Source of the DNA: Biscogniauxia marginata
Taxonomy: Eukaryota > Ascomycota > Sordariomycetes > Xylariales > Xylariaceae
NCBI GenBank assembly: GCA_022695795.1
Contig: MU404173.1
Location: forward strand, 1-64,000
Direction: 5' to 3'
Length of the DNA: 64,000 nucleotides
The notes under the pieces were generated by a model. That model was not told the origin of the DNA. It did no database searches and worked only from the letters and a program-made list of their open reading frames with translations. The stretch's first letter is position 1. Every line of letters starts with the position of its first letter. The position numbers and the translations under genes were made by a program. Shown here in pieces: positions 50,301 to 62,656 of this stretch.

Positions 50301-50817
50301 ACATATAAACAAACTTACTAAAACGTAGTAAGCCTCAGCCCCATTCATCAGTAGGTATAAGCAGACGCCAGGTCACAATCTCCTATGAGGTATCTTATGT
50401 TCAACGCCAGCGCTGGCAAAGATGCTTAACTGTTATTCTCCCTATCTAAAAAAGAAATAATAAAGAGTTTAACGGTTCAAAACTCCATAATATACAAGAA
50501 CGAATGTTTCTATCTAGAGCCCCTGTTTCGAAGGGTATCTAGACAAGGGAATCCAAAATACCCACGCCGAAGCGACGCCAACGATACCCTAAATCAATAT
50601 ATCCTCCCACCCTTTTTTAATTGTATTTTTCTTCCTCTCCCCCTCCTCGCCCAAAACACCAAGTGTGCAGAGAACAAACAAGGCCGAAGTTTTTGCATGG
50701 GGCAACCATCTATCTCTGCTTGGTTCTCTCCGAATAAACAACATGATCCCAAGCAAAAGAAAAGTCGTATAGAGAGATAGATATTAAACGGTGTAAGTAC
50801 CGAGGCGGGCCGCGACC
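47393..50817. other. 3.4-kb intergenic region
   Basis: Upstream of the protease and downstream of the multidomain redox gene. The protease leader frame (to 47755) is open but lies before the signal-peptide Met, so it is not counted as coding. A C-run (48105-48119) and a CTACCTACCTAGGTGGG motif (48328-48344) are present. No convincing gene. Confidence 0.55.
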
Positions 50818-53800
50818 TCAAAACGTCGGTGCGACCTTCTCCTCCTCGACTAACCCTCTAAGCTTAAACGTGCGCAGCGAATTCGTGCTCTGCGCCGACG
50901 AGTGGCCCCTAGCGCGGCCCCGACCCGCCGACGCGCCACTACTGCTGTTTCCCATACTAGACGCAGATCTCATGCGCACGGGGCCCGCGGGCGCGGACCC
51001 CATCGAGGGGTTCGGGCTGGCGGGCGGGTGGTCACGGCGCCGCGTGTGGAGCTGGCCCATCATGGAGCCGAGCGCGCCGTGGTGGGCGGCGTTCACCGGG
51101 TGCTGTATCGGCGGCGTGGGCGGCGTGCCGATGACGGGATAGTAGGAGGAGGGGTTGTGGCCGAGGGGTGGCGACCGGGTGCTCGAGTTGGAGCGGCTCG
51201 TGAGGGAGTTCTGGCGGGACCGTGAGCGCGTCCTGGCTTGGAGTTTGCTCAGTAGCATCTCGGCGGATGTGGGCACGGGACCTGCATGTGTGGGTCGTGT
51301 GGGCGAGCGGCTGGATCCACGACTGGAGGGCGGCGTAGGGAGGGTGCCGGGGATGTTGGCGTCTTTACCGGACGAGGCCATAGGCATGGTCCCGTCGAAT
51401 TGTGGCGGCGTGAGACCGAGTTGTGCCATGCCTTGGGTTGCCTTTTGCAACTCCTCGAGGCTCATGCCCCCTGCGGGCATCTTGCTTAACCTCCGGATCG
51501 CTTTATTGTTCTTTTCCACGAAGGTGCTCATGGCTCTCAATGCGCTAGCATTCTCTCGAGTTGCTACAGCGCTGGCGTCTCCCGAACTTCTGCCTCGACC
51601 TTGATGCACCGCGTTGAGAGTCTGCGGTGGTGTTGGCGGCCGCTGGATTTGTGGTTGTGCTGAACCAAGAGTCGCCTGTACCTGCGACATTACCCTGTCG
51701 AAATCGATGTTCTGGTTCGGGTTCGTTCGAGATATATAGTAGGAAGACTGTCCCGCATTCAGAATATCCGTCTCCGCCTTGTGGGCTAGGACGAAGAGAC
51801 TTCCGTCACGGACACATCGTCGCACGAGCGCCCATCGGGTTCTAGCAGGGTTCCGCTCGAGCTCAGGACGGTATACGGAGCACCGAGCCAGTTGAGCGTA
51901 GAACACACCAAGTCGTCGAGCCATACGCTCTAGCACCTGAAGGAGGAACGTTGAGAGGGCAGTGAGGCGGGTGGCTTCGAAGTCGGGATCTTGCATGCTA
52001 TCCGGCGAGCCGTAAGCTGTGGCGATACTATCGAACGCATCCATGCCATTGCAGGCTTCCTGCCGAAGGTCTTCGAGCAGCTCTATATCAAGCTCTACAC
52101 TCTTTGAAGCATATGCAAAAACACCGCGCTCTTGGAACCGCAAGGCGCTTCCTGCATGACGTACGAGTTGGCCCACAAGTGCAACTTCTTTCGTACATGC
52201 CGCAGCGTCAGGACTAGTCTTCGATCGGGCGACTGCCCCCAAAATATCTGGAAGCTGGGTGGGAGATCCTGGTCCACTAGTATTGGCAAGACAGAAGGAC
52301 AGTTTGAGTACGAGCTCTTGAAGCTTTGGTCCAAATAGGGCAGCGAAGCCCCCCTGGAGAAGACGGCTCTGGTAATTGTAGAAAGTACGGACAGCAATGC
52401 TGTTCGGCAAATTCTCGCGCAGCCAGATGTTGGTGATGCCAGCCGGGTCGTGAGAGGAGGACGTTTCCATCGAGGCTCCCATGATCTCGTACATCTCAAA
52501 CTGGTGAGCCACTAATGTTTCGACGGTAGAGCGTAGGTAGGCGGCCCAGAGGTCGTATAATGACGATATCTCGCCATCTGAACCCTGGTAGTCAGGCTTC
52601 GGGGTTAGATGTCCAACGAAATACTTCGTCAGAAGGCTTGATACCTCTGGATTATTCGTGTGGGCCAAGTTGTCAAATGACTTAGTACAATCAACACCGG
52701 CGTTTGACTTGATAATCAATGTCCCACCTGGGTGCATAGGACAGAAGTCCGTTACGTCGTATACGCTCCCGTGGACTCCAATCCACATCCTTGAGTCTGG
52801 CCGGTGGCCGGTGTGTAAGGCAAGTTGAGACAGGGGGATAGTTGGCAGGTTGCATGGGAGAGGTTTTGGTGTCATGAAGACGTCCAGCATGAAGCGACGC
52901 TCTGCGAAGGCCTTATTCACGATCATATCAACAGTTTCCATACTCGCCGTGCAGTGCGTATAAACCGCCTTCCGGATTCCTTTCATTACGGAGTCGAAAA
53001 CCGAGACAGAACCACAGACGTAGAGATAACCTCCCAGGCCACCCTGCTTCTTGGACATCACCAGCTCGGAGATGGTCGCACCCTGCTCAAGGATCAGGGT
53101 ATCGATATATCGAGGAGGAGTGGGCTTCTCGACTAGGTCGTGATGGTGAGGATCATACGCGAGGCCACGCGAGTCTCTGGAAAATGCTACGTGAACTTCC
53201 ATAAAGTTCGCGTTGACATACTCGCGTAGCTCATCTTCGAAGCAGAACTTCTCGCGGGATTGTACGCCGAGATACAGAAGATTTTTGCCTCCCGACAAGC
53301 CGCTCGTGGTAAGACGAGATTGCCAAAAGCTTCGAAATGGTGCAATACCACTACCGCCTGCGAAGAATGCGCAAGGTGCCATTGGGTCAAGGGGTAGGTG
53401 GAAAGCCGCTGGCCGTGAGACGCCAATAAGAACTTCATCATCTAAGGATACATCATCAGATGGGGGAGACGGGTTGAGGAAACCACTTGAGACACCGGCG
53501 CGAGATATATCTTCTCCCTTGGAAAAGGTAGAACATAGCTTGTATTCGGCACGGGAGACCGCTAGGTCAACGGTATTGGGCAACAACTCATCGGTATAGC
53601 TGGCGATTGAGTATGTACGAGGCACCTCTAGTGGAATGAGATCAGCCAACCAGGAAATATTATTAAGGTCGAATGCCTTATCCCAAATATGGGTGGGAGT
53701 ATCCATTATAGCGTCTTGCAGCAGGTCTCCGAGAGAGCCTCGCACTGGCCATTCGTCCGTAGCTAAGACCTGAAGTACTGTGTTGGATGAGGCATGAAGT

Positions 53801-56152
53801 AGGCTGTGGACCTTCAAAGCAAGTTCTTTGGTGATCGGCGCTAGATGCCCACGGCGAAGAATATCGACTACTGTCAATTTTCGTGGCGCTGCTCGTCGTA
53901 CAGACGCGAGATGGAGCTCAAAGCGAGGCCATATCCCGGTCACTTCGACGGTGTCCTCCAAGCGTTCTTCCAAGCCAAGTGCGGCAGCAACTTTGGCACA
54001 TTCTTCCCAGCTGTTTAGGGGCATTACCGCCAGCCGATCACCAGGCATGAATGTTATACCCGTATCTTGAATATCCAGCGTAACCAAGGCAATGGAGCGA
54101 GACGGATCCGAGTCCACGGCTGATCGATTCAAGACTCGGGAGACATATCGGCATTCCTCGAAGGTACCGCGCATTTGATGGGGTTCGACAGCCAAAGCGC
54201 CACCTATAGCGTTAATGGGTTAGCACGGGGCTTGCAATAGTATCATATTTTAGATATTAGCTTACGATATGGCTCGAGACGTTCTTTCATCGCATCGGAG
54301 AATTGTTTATGTGTCTCCTCCCACGGGCGAGTTGCATCGGCAGCGCCAGAGGCACCATTCGTCTCCGTGCGGCCTGTTTTGGCAGCCACTTCGAGGATCC
54401 CAAAGACCTTATATCTGTGTACGCCCATGAAACCTCGTTCACCTGTATAAGCCTCCACGATGCCGTCTAGGACGCCCATGAGCCGAGGATCTCCAGATTG
54501 CTCGACAAACTCGGGAATACGATAATGATATTCGATAGCTGCGATAAAAGCTCGAAGATTAGAGGGCAGCCACGCCCTTAGATGTACACCCTCAACGCCA
54601 AGAAAAGAGGTATACCTATTGAATAGTCAGTTTTAGATCTTCAAACAGTCCCTTCGTATCAGTAGTATTGGGCAAAAATATTAAACTCCAAAATGTTTGG
54701 TATAAGGATGTGAGATTCTCTAAACTTACTTTTTGCGCCCCAAAAACGCGTCCATCACTAGGAAGGGAGGAAATTGCAGGCCAGAAGAAGCCGGGCAGCG
54801 TTTTGAAAGAGGGGCAGAAAACTTCCCCCATCGTACCCATTGCTGGACTGGCACGTAATTCTCGCCAGAGTTTGGATTTGGCGAGATAGAGTGGAAGGCG
54901 TTGGGCATACGTTCGAGGATTTCTTTGAGTCGAATCATTTCGCGAAGAAGACCTTCCACGTTCCTGTTCATCACATGTTCCTGGCAAGCAGCAATGGCAT
55001 CAGGCCCGTGTTGGAAGGATGCTGCGAAAAGTCAATAAACATATAATCAACCCAGACTTATCAGTGAGATTTACCTGATGTATCGGCACAACCCTTCAGG
55101 AATGTCACCTCTGCTCTCTCACCGAACATAGGCCATCGGAGTTCTGTATTGTCGAAGCGGGCAAGATAGGGGTAAGTGGATGTGACATCTTTTATCTTAA
55201 GGTTGAATGATGACTGGTCGACAAATGAGAGATGCGGAAGTGCCCGTCCCATACGGCGCGAAATCTGGTAATATGGAAGGGCGATACTGCTTGGAATACC
55301 CACCAGCTCTTCGCCCAGCTCGTCGCCCACCATGGAGCAGTTCAGTTTAAGCTTTTGGGAGCGGTTCGTGGTAATACCATCGTTGCCATCATGTTTGTCT
55401 TCGAAACGGTAGATAGAGCACAGCATACCCAAAACCACCACGGCTGCCCATAATGCTTGGTCAGTGATGACATCTTCAGTCCCTTCGATGATGGGCAGAG
55501 CAGCGACGGACTCGCGGACACGCCCCCGAGCAACACATCCGGGCATTCGTTCAGCTAGGTCAGCCCATATGCGGCCTGGTGTTCTTGCTAGAGCACCCAC
55601 GGATTCCTCGTAATCTGGTGGACAGAACCCATGCTCTACGCTGAGGTACCCATCACGCCAACCAGTTTGGGGACCGATTTCCTCCGCTCTTATCATTACT
55701 TGCCTAGCGGGTGCCCCCAGAGCGACTGCAAGTAGGTCTGCCTCATTAACATTAAATGAATCTACTTCAGCCTGTGTCTTTGCGGCATCGATTTCCTTTA
55801 CAGATGGGATATTGGCGTATAGAAGCTGATTGATGGACTTCCGCTCTCTGTTCAGATTATTTATGTCAGTGATATGTGCGTAACCTACTTGAGAGTATTT
55901 CGTACCTCATGCGGAGCCATTCATCAACATCGACGCCTCGGGGTATCTGTTTATGTTAGTCGATTTCGAGGAACCCGTGAGTTTTGAACATACATCGAAC
56001 GCAGCATGAAGATCACCTGGCTGGCAGAACCCAGAAAAGGAGCACCCGCGAGGACCCATACGGCTGTTGCTTCGTTTCGAGACCGCCGCGCCAGCTGGGC
56101 ATATTCCTCTCCCTCCAACAGAGCCTGATACCGGACAAGATCGTTCAGACAT
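50818..56152 (-). CDS. IDO-like dioxygenase / NADPH-FAD reductase / cytochrome b5 fusion
   Basis: Six exons (56152-55994, 55946-55906, 55847-55075, 55021-54730, 54615-54266, 54203-50818) join in frame to 1666 residues. About 138-530 aligns by eye with indoleamine 2,3-dioxygenase: EHGF at 138, a helical core, PASSG at 401-405 where IDO has its GGSAGQS loop, and FMGVHRYKVFGIL with H488 as proximal haem ligand. Residues 545-960 form a P450-reductase-type FAD/NADPH module with connecting domain: RTYSIAS 735-741, GVSSGFLN 776-783, GGSGIAPF 822-829, AFSR with S881/R882 at the 2'-phosphate site, YLYVCG near 932. There is no flavodoxin domain. Cytochrome b5 covers about 994-1072 (HPGG H1030, H1054). 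A helical region and Ser/Pro/Arg-rich tail follow. Predicted to oxidise an indole such as tryptophan using internally delivered electrons. Substrate is inferred. Confidence 0.85.
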
Positions 56153-59100
56153 GGCTAGTGTATTGTGTGAATATTGCAAGAACGACTGAAGGTGACCACT
56201 AGGGCTAGAATTAAATACTAATAGGCCTCCAGGGCAGAGAGTAAAAGCACCACCAGGGTAAGATGAGAAAGAACTTGGTGTATTATCTCGTACCAGGAGC
56301 GAACTGAAGCAAAGAGTTGTTGACTCAAGTCATGAAAAACAAAAGTGAGAATCACCACCCGGCGGGCATATGGGATAAATGATGAAAATCCATAGTGGAG
56401 CTAACCGGCGGCAAGAGGTCGATGCTCATCAGGCCCTACCGCGTGATAATTCGGCCGACGAAGTTACAGTTGTTTTGATAGAGCGCCAGTGTCACCGCCT
56501 GAGATGAGGATGCTCGGTAGACCAATAGGGGCGGTGCCACGAGGGTCCAATAATAAGCAAAACATGCCAAGCTTAAGTCCATCTGGTGAAGAAACCTGGG
56601 CAGGGTGGTGAAGTCCTGCCAAGCAAAGCGACATCAGTAGGGCTTGCTAGTATTCCCCTGAGATCATGATCATATGAAGAATTAACTCCGAGGCTTGGAC
56701 GCTTCATCGACATATCTTTTTTCAAGTGATCAGGCCTTACTCAAGCCCCCTTTGTGGACCTGGAAGAGCTGTATCGTGGAACTCGGGTACGCCCACGAGG
56801 CAGATGGAACTAATAACTGGCGCCCCAAAGATATCAGCCCCTATAGTTAGAGCTACTAGATATTGTAGTAATTAAATATTTGACGAATTAAAAAATTCAA
56901 TTGGTAACTGCTGTGTACCTTTCTGAGCCTCAACCCATGGTACATATTTCGGCAGGTTGGCACTGTTTCAACGCTTAACCAAAAAGTCAATGTTCATGTT
57001 TCAGCGGGAATAAGGTATTCGATTAGGTACCTGAGGCATGGACTGGAACATCCTCCTTTTCCCCTGGTTTTCTTCTTCTTGTTCCTCGTCTGTAGTCGTG
57101 AGAACTCATATGTGGCATGGGGGGGATTCCATTAGGTAATAGTTTGACATGGTGAGAAAGGCGAGAAAGGTGAATTAGGGAGGAGAGACGCGTGTAACGA
57201 AGTCCGAGTTGAGGCTCTACACTAGTGCTTTCGGCTTCTAGGCCCAAACGGGCTAGGTGCACGTGGGTCGCAGGGTAGACCTCTGCCCCGGGGGCGCTAA
57301 AACCATGGAATACAGGGGTTCGAGACGGTGCTAACCTCACATGCTTAAGTTTACTTGTTTGCGCCAGGAATTAGGCGGTTTTACTGTCTTGTTTAAGTAC
57401 CTTAACGCCGTCGCCAAGTGAAAACTCCTTGATCATCAGGCTTGAACAACTTCACCAACTTCTGATTTGTCTCCTAACAATACAACCTCTCCGAATTACC
57501 CACTTCCCGACAACTGCCCATATAATGCCTGCCCACTGCCATTCCATGTTGCTCATCACGCATCTCACCCTGCTTCTCTTGCCATTTCTGTGGCAGATCG
57601 AGATTCGGCCCTGCCGTAGATTTCCCGAATATCACTGATCTTAGTTGCTCATCACTCACGCTACCAGTTCATGATCTACATGATCGTGAAAATCTGGAAA
57701 ATCTGCTGCCTCGGGGTAACTTCGTAGGTAGCATACCTACCTAAGGTAAATAATGATTATTTACACTGCTAACTAACTAGTCTATCGCATAGCCTTTAGT
57801 AAAGTGGATGTTGAACAGAGCGAAACGAAACAAATGCAGTTCCTATAAACCATAAGTAAAGGTATTGACGTACTAATATTGCAAAGAGAGCGTGAGCTCT
57901 AGCAAAGCAAACACCGTATAGCCTCGTTTCACTCCTCATGTCATCATATACCTCCTAATTGATATCATTAGATCTCGAATCCCCGCGGAGAGAGATCAGG
58001 GTTTTAGGTTTTGAGTTTTCCGGGGATGGCAATCGACAGTTACCTTGATTTCATGCAGATGTTCTCAACCTGGTTTTCTGTACACTTGAGGAGTTGGGCT
58101 TAAGCCAAAGGAATATACCTACTAGACCCTCAGAAGGCGGGTACCGACGCAGATCGTCGCATTCGAAACATCCTTCTGACAGAGCTTCTAAATTTGGCAG
58201 GGGGCCAGAACTCGACAGCCCGACAAACGCTGTAGTTCTAATGTTGCAGTAGACCACACTAGAACGCCGAATCAAGTGTGTTATTTCCGGTGATCACACT
58301 CTATCACCATGTGATTAGTGCCTTTTACATGCCAACCGCCTCTCTGTTCTTTGGGCAGCACATACATAGCCACATTTAACAAGTCGTATCTCTACACTAC
58401 ATCTCTCGTGCTCCTGACACTGATGTAATGGAAGTATGTACTGTTAGAAGTATCGGCAAGGTTACGCGCGGGGTATCATATGATAGATAAGCCTCCTCCT
58501 ACAGACAATACCACCGATCGAATGTCTGCCATCTGATACATCAAGCTAATCATGCACGCGTTGACAAGATGAAAAGGTCATCTGAACTGTAGCCTATAGA
58601 GGCTTGCGGCTTTGAACTTTGCCGTCTTGGTAAACTTGTGATACACAACGAAAGCTTCACAGCTGTTGCGTTGAATTAGGTCATTTCTAGGAATATATTT
58701 GCAAGTCTACACACCGAACTATCATGACCTAGACTCTACCACCCAGCATGTGGCACAAGGTAAGGGTTGTGGTATGAGAGGATCGATGGGTAAGATGTAG
58801 GTAGTAACTGATACTACACAAGGGGATTACGGTGCATTTAGTCTGTGTAAAGGTATTACGTATTATGTAGTCGTAATTCTAGTTCCTCGCGCAACTACCG
58901 ATACGATATTCCAAGTGCATCATAACACGCACTAAACTTACGACTTTTCATCTGACAATATCAGCCAAATAACCCAGTACTTGCACATTGCTCACGCCTT
59001 ACCTAGTAACAATCGGAAACGCCTTTGACCTTGCACAGACTACCCTACAGTACATGAAGCTACCATAATATTCAGGGAACCCTTTGTTGCTGAAGTGTCC

Positions 59101-60690
59101 AGACCTGCCCTACCCGTATATTCAAAGCCAGCCAGAGCACAGCAACAACAATCCAGATCTTGGAAGGCGTGGCTTGTTTGCCTCGAGCCAGAACTAGCAC
59201 ACCTTTGTATTTGAAGAGGGGGTAGTTTAACTTAGACTACAGGTCAACTATGATATCTATACATGGCATTATGCGTGTACAATGTACTTATTTAGTTTAT
59301 GGGAATTTTGAGTTTCTCTAATAATATTTTGTAGTTGAGATAAACGGCAACGCTGACATGTTCCGCGCCCTTCTAAACTCTTCGTGAACACGGATGTGTG
59401 GGAATGAGAAAGCCTGCTACCAAAAGCTGAGAGAAAAGTTCCTAAGAATGGAAATATATATATTGTCAAGGCACAAGGCAGGTGCACTCCAGACTAAGAG
59501 TGATGGAGTATACGGTTGGGCCACTATTAGACTAAGAATAATCGCTAGATAACCCTCCCTCGGTTCCCTCAGGGTGTAGACGACTCTTATATGCCTACTG
59601 TATAGTAGATCTTCGTCCTCGTAGCCCACCAATCTCGAATAAGGTCTTTCACGCCCCTGATATATATATATACTGCAACGTGATAGCCTGTAGGACTTCA
59701 CAGATTTTATACTTAGAGCTCACGTATAACATAGTTTGTCAGGGTGTTAAGACGATGTACCTCCATCACCGATAGTTGCTGTGTGGGATACAAGGCTGGT
59801 TGGTACATGTGGCCTGGTAGGACAAAAAGGTGTTCTGTATAGACATGGCTTCCTATGTAGTGGTAGTTCTGGCCCTTCACGCAACATCTACGTTCTTGTT
59901 ACCTTGGCCCATACCAAGTTTAACACGACCAAGTTCGAAATTTCAAAGAATCTACGAGATATCAAGGTTGTGATGCACATCTATGATACTCCTAGTCCTA
60001 GTCGATCTATCGCCACTTAAGAAACTCCCTCGCAGCAAGTCCCAGGTGCCTGTCTAATGGGCTGTTGGCCTAGCATGCAAATCCACGACGAACACACCCA
60101 CCTATGAACTTAAGAGACGCTCGGAGCTCGATTAAATCACCGTTGTATAGATGATATGATTACGTGGCCAATGAAATAAAGTCGAGAATGTTTAGAATTC
60201 TGCCCAAACAAAAGTACCTATTCATTATTGTGTCATCGGCAAAGACACCCCTGTAAACCGGAGATTGAGTCCCATTTGAACGGGTAAACAGATATAGTTA
60301 CAACGAAACCGTTACTACATATGGGCTAGAAGATTTCTCAAAGTCTCATATGATCCACCCAGCCAGGCGGAATTGGTCTGTGTTTTCGAAGCTTTCCATA
60401 GCCAAGGAACTCGGCCCAACCCTACATGCTGGTGACTATAACAGCCCCAAGCGCATCGCGTTTTGCAGCTGATCTGTACTCCGTATAGGAACTTACTAAC
60501 TTAAGCAAGAGTCGATCCAATCACACCTCACGAGGGCTAAGACAATATTCACTGGGGTGATATAGATTAGCTACTGGGAACACATCCACGTAAAACCAGA
60601 AGCAAACCAGATGTACTAGTTAGCGCAGTAACCTGTTGACACTATTGGTCGATATATACCTACCTATATTGTCCTCAACGAGACTGGGTA
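56153..60690. other. 4.5-kb gene-less region
   Basis: The largest gap in the window. Only short ORFs with non-coding-like composition. A TAGGTAGCATACCTACCTAAGG motif lies at 57724-57745 and a TACCTACCTA near 60657. A GGTTCGA string at 57309-57315 resembles a tRNA B box but has no matching A box or acceptor stem. Nothing else recognised. Confidence 0.5.
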
Positions 60691-62253
60691 TCATATGTTT
60701 GAGGTTTTGTTCTTCTTTTGTGCCGGAGCGCTGCTGTTGCTGTCAGCCTTGCTGCTGCTGCCCGGCCTCTTCCGCCTCTTACCTTCGAGCATCTCCCGCT
60801 TCTCCTGTTTCCGCGTCTCCTTGTTTAAGCTACCGATAACCTTACTTTCCTTGCCGCAGGGCCATGTTTCATACGCCGCTGCTTCTTGCTCCTCTGACCA
60901 CTCCTGTGGCAGAATGGCGAAGACGAGGTATGAGGTGTGGGTCTTGAGCTCTGGCTCGGTGCGGTGGATGAGCTTTCCAAGCATCCACGGCTTCACCGAT
61001 GATGCATCTTCGTCTCCATCCGTCTCTACCTCGAGGGCATTATCCCCGTGGGAAAGCTCATACTCATCTGCCATCTCTTCGTCGTCGTCGTCACCATCCA
61101 TATCGGCCCGAGAAGATCTACATTGGTTTTTGTGAAAATTTTTGAATCGCCGTTCCACTTCTTTCAATCTTGCAACTGCCTCCTCAACATTGCCTGCAGC
61201 CTGGTTTGCACCGCGTTCCATGGGCATGTTTAATCCAACCCTCTCACGCATGACATTGATTCTTCGATGCAATACCTCGACCATCTCAATATCCACCCAC
61301 CCTAGCCGGCGCATCGTCTCGATCGTCTTGGTGACCTGTTCAATGCAAGGGGAGAAGGTACATATATATATGCTCCGATCTGCTCGTAAAGGCGATTTCC
61401 AATCAGATTCTGTCCCCTTAAGCGGATCTAGGCCGCTACTCGCCAATTGAGAAGGGGATGGTCTCCTGCGGGATAAATGCGGCAGAGCTCGCCACGGTGC
61501 TGGTAGGTCGAGGAAGATGCAGTCAGCCTCCGGGCTCTGGCCATCCACTAAGAAACCATCATTATAAACGTCTCGGTGTGATATCTGGACGATTCCATCT
61601 AAAAGATGTGACTTGATTTCCTCCTGCATCTTTTCGTAGCGGTCCTCGTTGAATTCGAAGCTCCAGACTTTTCCTCTCTTCTCTTCTGTAGCTTTAGGGT
61701 AGCCATTGTAGACCGCCCTTGCTGCAGCATGCGTAAAACTACCGCTTCCAGCGCCTGCTTCTATTATCTGCATACCAGGTCGAGCGCGAATTCGATGTAG
61801 GATATAGCTGTAGTCCGGGGTATACACAACCTGGGTTCGATGTGGTAAACTTGTCGTCCATGCTTCCGGCGTAGGCGGGAGGATGTGTATGAAACCGGTT
61901 GCGGCAGTCTTCACATCCTTCGCAGGGCCTGTGCTAGAGGCATCTTCAGCCGTGCCATCGTCTAACGCCTCCTCCGCTGCAACATTCTCGAGCTTGCGCT
62001 TTCTCCCTCTAGAACCAGTATCTACAATGGACGCGCGGATCTGCGAGCCCCAAGGCTTGTCGAGTAGTGTCGAGTGCGGGAATGAGCCGAATCGTGTGTT
62101 GATTACGGCGCCTTCTTCATAGCCATTCACGGCACCGGCACTCCCTTCAAGGTAGACGGGTTGGATGTTGTCGCGGGACAGATGGACAATGGAGAGTGTA
62201 TTTGGCGCGGTTAAAGGGCCAGGATCAAAAAAGGGCGAGATCTTGGACGTCAT
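60691..62253 (-). CDS. TRM61: tRNA (adenine58-N1)-methyltransferase catalytic subunit Trm61
   Basis: A single-exon gene; the true ATG is at 62253 (MTSKISPFFDPGPL), as the frame upstream has only a TTG. It encodes 520 residues. The protein carries a TrmI/Gcd14 methyltransferase domain: GFIHILPPTPEAWT at about 120-133 with the family's HILPPTPE motif, the SAM-binding EAGAGSGSFTHAAA at 165-178, FEFNEDRYEKM as motif II, and DCIFLDLPAPW as the catalytic DLP motif. Lys/Arg-rich and acidic insertions (about 80-115 and 395-430) and a basic C-terminal tail, probably nuclear-targeting, make it longer than yeast Trm61 (383 residues). With Trm6 it forms the m1A58 enzyme for tRNAs including initiator tRNA. 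It is divergent from the cysteinyl-tRNA synthetase, with 403 bp between start codons. Confidence 0.93.
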   Translation of the reverse strand: MTSKISPFFDPGPLTAPNTLSIVHLSRDNIQPVYLEGSAGAVNGYEEGAVINTRFGSFPHSTLLDKPWGSQIRASIVDTGSRGRKRKLENVAAEEALDDGTAEDASSTGPAKDVKTAATGFIHILPPTPEAWTTSLPHRTQVVYTPDYSYILHRIRARPGMQIIEAGAGSGSFTHAAARAVYNGYPKATEEKRGKVWSFEFNEDRYEKMQEEIKSHLLDGIVQISHRDVYNDGFLVDGQSPEADCIFLDLPAPWRALPHLSRRRPSPSQLASSGLDPLKGTESDWKSPLRADRSIYICTFSPCIEQVTKTIETMRRLGWVDIEMVEVLHRRINVMRERVGLNMPMERGANQAAGNVEEAVARLKEVERRFKNFHKNQCRSSRADMDGDDDDEEMADEYELSHGDNALEVETDGDEDASSVKPWMLGKLIHRTEPELKTHTSYLVFAILPQEWSEEQEAAAYETWPCGKESKVIGSLNKETRKQEKREMLEGKRRKRPGSSSKADSNSSAPAQKKNKTSNI

Positions 62254-62656
62254 GTTGGTAGTATCAATGCTCGGTCGGGGTCCTCCCACCGAAATTTCCC
62301 TCTCCAACTATCGTTTGGAACTTTGAAGGGGGGTTGATAACATAATTCGGGGGGAAATTTAGGGAAATTTTCAGGCGAGGCTACCACTAAACGAGACGCT
62401 AGGTAATGGCGGGGAATGGAGATCTTTGTGGCGCCCGATCGCGACAAGAGTGGCTGACCTCTGGAGGGGTAGGTATCAAGGTGGGGCTTCAAGGGAGTTA
62501 GTTAGGTAATCCCAATTAATTTATTTTGGAATGCCAAATGGTGTCAGTGTCTGACTCAAAATCCCATCTTCCTTCCCGTGACTGCTACGTGTCACCTCGC
62601 GGCCTTCTAAAGCTTCCCTCTCCCTCTATCCCTTCCTCTCCCGTCGCCTCGAATTG
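62254..62656. promoter_or_regulatory. Bidirectional promoter of TRM61 and cysteinyl-tRNA synthetase
   Basis: The 403 bp between the two divergent start codons must hold both promoters. A long C/T tract at 62613-62642 lies just before the synthetase ATG. No specific factor site is claimed. Confidence 0.5.

Noticed and set aside
50902..51604. Plus-strand ORFs of 90-149 codons opposite the tail of the IDO fusion gene
   Set aside because: Antisense shadows of the Ser/Pro/Arg-rich coding tail.
57309..57315. GGTTCGA string considered as a tRNA B box
   Set aside because: No A box at the right distance and no acceptor-stem pairing; no other tRNA candidate was seen in the window.
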